Source: Sphingobacteriales bacterium | GTDB lineage: Bacteria > Bacteroidota > Bacteroidia > Chitinophagales > UBA2359 | Reading direction: 5' to 3' | NCBI GenBank assembly: GCA_016706405.1 | Contig: JADJJT010000002.1 | Span: 1,178,001 to 1,242,000 of the forward strand | DNA: 64,000 nt | Part shown: piece by piece, positions 63,474 through 64,000 of the stretch | How the letters are laid out: each line of letters begins with the position of its first letter | Position numbering within the stretch: position 1 is the stretch's first letter | Program-made: the position numbers and the translations under genes | The notes under the pieces: generated by a model | Told to the model about the DNA's origin: nothing | What the model saw: the letters and a program-made list of their open reading frames with translations, nothing else | Database searches by the model: none

Positions 63474-64000
63474 TTATTCGTCGCCGGTACCAAAATCAAT
63501 TCCATCTTTTTTCTTTTTTTTCTTTTTATTTTTCTTTTTGCCTTCTTTTTCTTCAAACTCTTTAATTTTTTCTAATACTTTGTTCCGTTGCAAGTCTTGT
63601 TCAGCTTCTTGTTCGGGGGTCAGCTCTTTTTTGGGTTCTTCGGTGGGTGGGGTTGCAGGAGGGGTCGTGTCGCCACCGGTGCTGGGGTCGGTTGTGGTAT
63701 TGCTGGGGTCGGGTGGGGTAGGGGTGGAGGTTGGTTGGCTGGCGTTGGTGGTATCGGCGGGTTGCGTTGGGTCGGGAGTGGGCATTTCGGGTTTGGGCTT
63801 AATATTAGCGGGTTTGGGTTCGGGAACATCTTCGACCGAGCCTTTCATGCGGCCAACAAATTGGTTGCGTTTAAGCATGGGTGCCAGTTTGTATTGGTAA
63901 ATTAGTCCTGTTTTTTTATCTTCTAAGGTGCGGTCTTTTTCTTTAGCGTCCGAAATACCTTGGTTAAATGTTGGGTCGGCGCTAATTACGCGCATTTGGC
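63474..64000 (-). CDS. Partial protein with Pro/Thr-rich and poly-Lys C-terminus
   Basis: The gene enters from beyond the window end; the ATG at 63995 may be internal, since the frame is open upstream. The visible 173 residues begin with a soluble part (RVISADPTFNQGISDAKEKD, LIYQYKLAPMLKRNQFVGRM). A low-complexity Pro/Thr/Asp segment (about 60-115) follows, then a charged helix (QEAEQDLQRNKVLEKIKEFE) and a run of lysines before DGIDFGTGDE. I do not recognise the family. It may be an envelope protein with a flexible tail. Confidence 0.55.
   Translation of the reverse strand, partial: QMRVISADPTFNQGISDAKEKDRTLEDKKTGLIYQYKLAPMLKRNQFVGRMKGSVEDVPEPKPANIKPKPEMPTPDPTQPADTTNASQPTSTPTPPDPSNTTTDPSTGGDTTPPATPPTEEPKKELTPEQEAEQDLQRNKVLEKIKEFEEKEGKKKNKKKKKKKDGIDFGTGDE

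Noticed and set aside
63451..63905. Gly/Val-rich plus-strand frames at the window end
   Set aside because: They are antisense to the Pro/Lys-rich protein and show only low complexity.

Overview
The window reads as chromosomal DNA of a Bacteroidota bacterium, probably an environmental Chitinophagia/Saprospiria-like lineage. The signs are many secreted proteins ending in type IX secretion (T9SS) type A sorting domains, PKD, GEVED and choice-of-anchor L domains, lipoproteins with Bacteroidota-style signal peptides, TAnnTTTG promoter elements, few Shine-Dalgarno sites, and a SusC/CarboxypepD_reg-type TonB receptor. GC is moderate, and the hexamer TCCGGA (often ATCCGGAT) is strikingly over-represented in genes and in terminators.

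Layout. 0.2-9 kb: a secreted beta-helix protein, an orphan Mn/Zn ABC ATPase, fumarase C, a lipoprotein and two tandem GEVED/T9SS paralogues. 9-16 kb (mostly minus): coaD, lipB, tRNA-Leu(CAA), hscB, a B12-binding radical SAM protein, a hotdog thioesterase and several hypotheticals. 16-35 kb: a ten-module PKD protein, fmt, a frameshift-riddled cysS, a choice-of-anchor L protein, a GH13 amylase lipoprotein, tsaE, a phosphodiesterase, an inositol monophosphatase, another PKD/T9SS protein, an LTA-synthase-like sulfatase and a penicillin acylase. 35-37 kb: a decayed Zn-finger-variant IS256-type element with 16-bp inverted repeats, lying inside a T9SS surface-protein remnant, then a frameshifted CorA. 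37-44 kb: a lipoprotein, a polyprenyl synthase, a CPBP protease, a CTD remnant, a LysM/BON protein and rpsT. 44-50 kb: a WD40 protein and nuoA-nuoBCD, split by an Rpn locus. 50-64 kb: restriction-modification and IS1-like debris, korB, paaN, an MsbA-like exporter, rbfA, DUF420, a Smr/DUF2027 protein, trpS, a beta-CASP nuclease, a TonB receptor and a partial Pro/Lys-rich protein.

The most interesting locus is 45.85-47.51 kb, between nuoA and nuoB. A full-length Rpn (PD-(D/E)XK nuclease) gene ends in eight GKEI four-residue repeats. It is followed by two free-standing tandem copies of its last third, with seven and three repeats. Each copy starts at the ATG that also exists, in frame, inside the long gene (46592). 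This matches the known Rpn gene-within-gene toxin/antitoxin design (RpnL/RpnS), but here the putative antitoxin part appears to have been duplicated into separate genes.

Several conserved genes carry single-base indels (cysS repeatedly, corA, the beta-CASP nuclease). Because the protein sequence is otherwise intact, these may be assembly errors rather than true decay.
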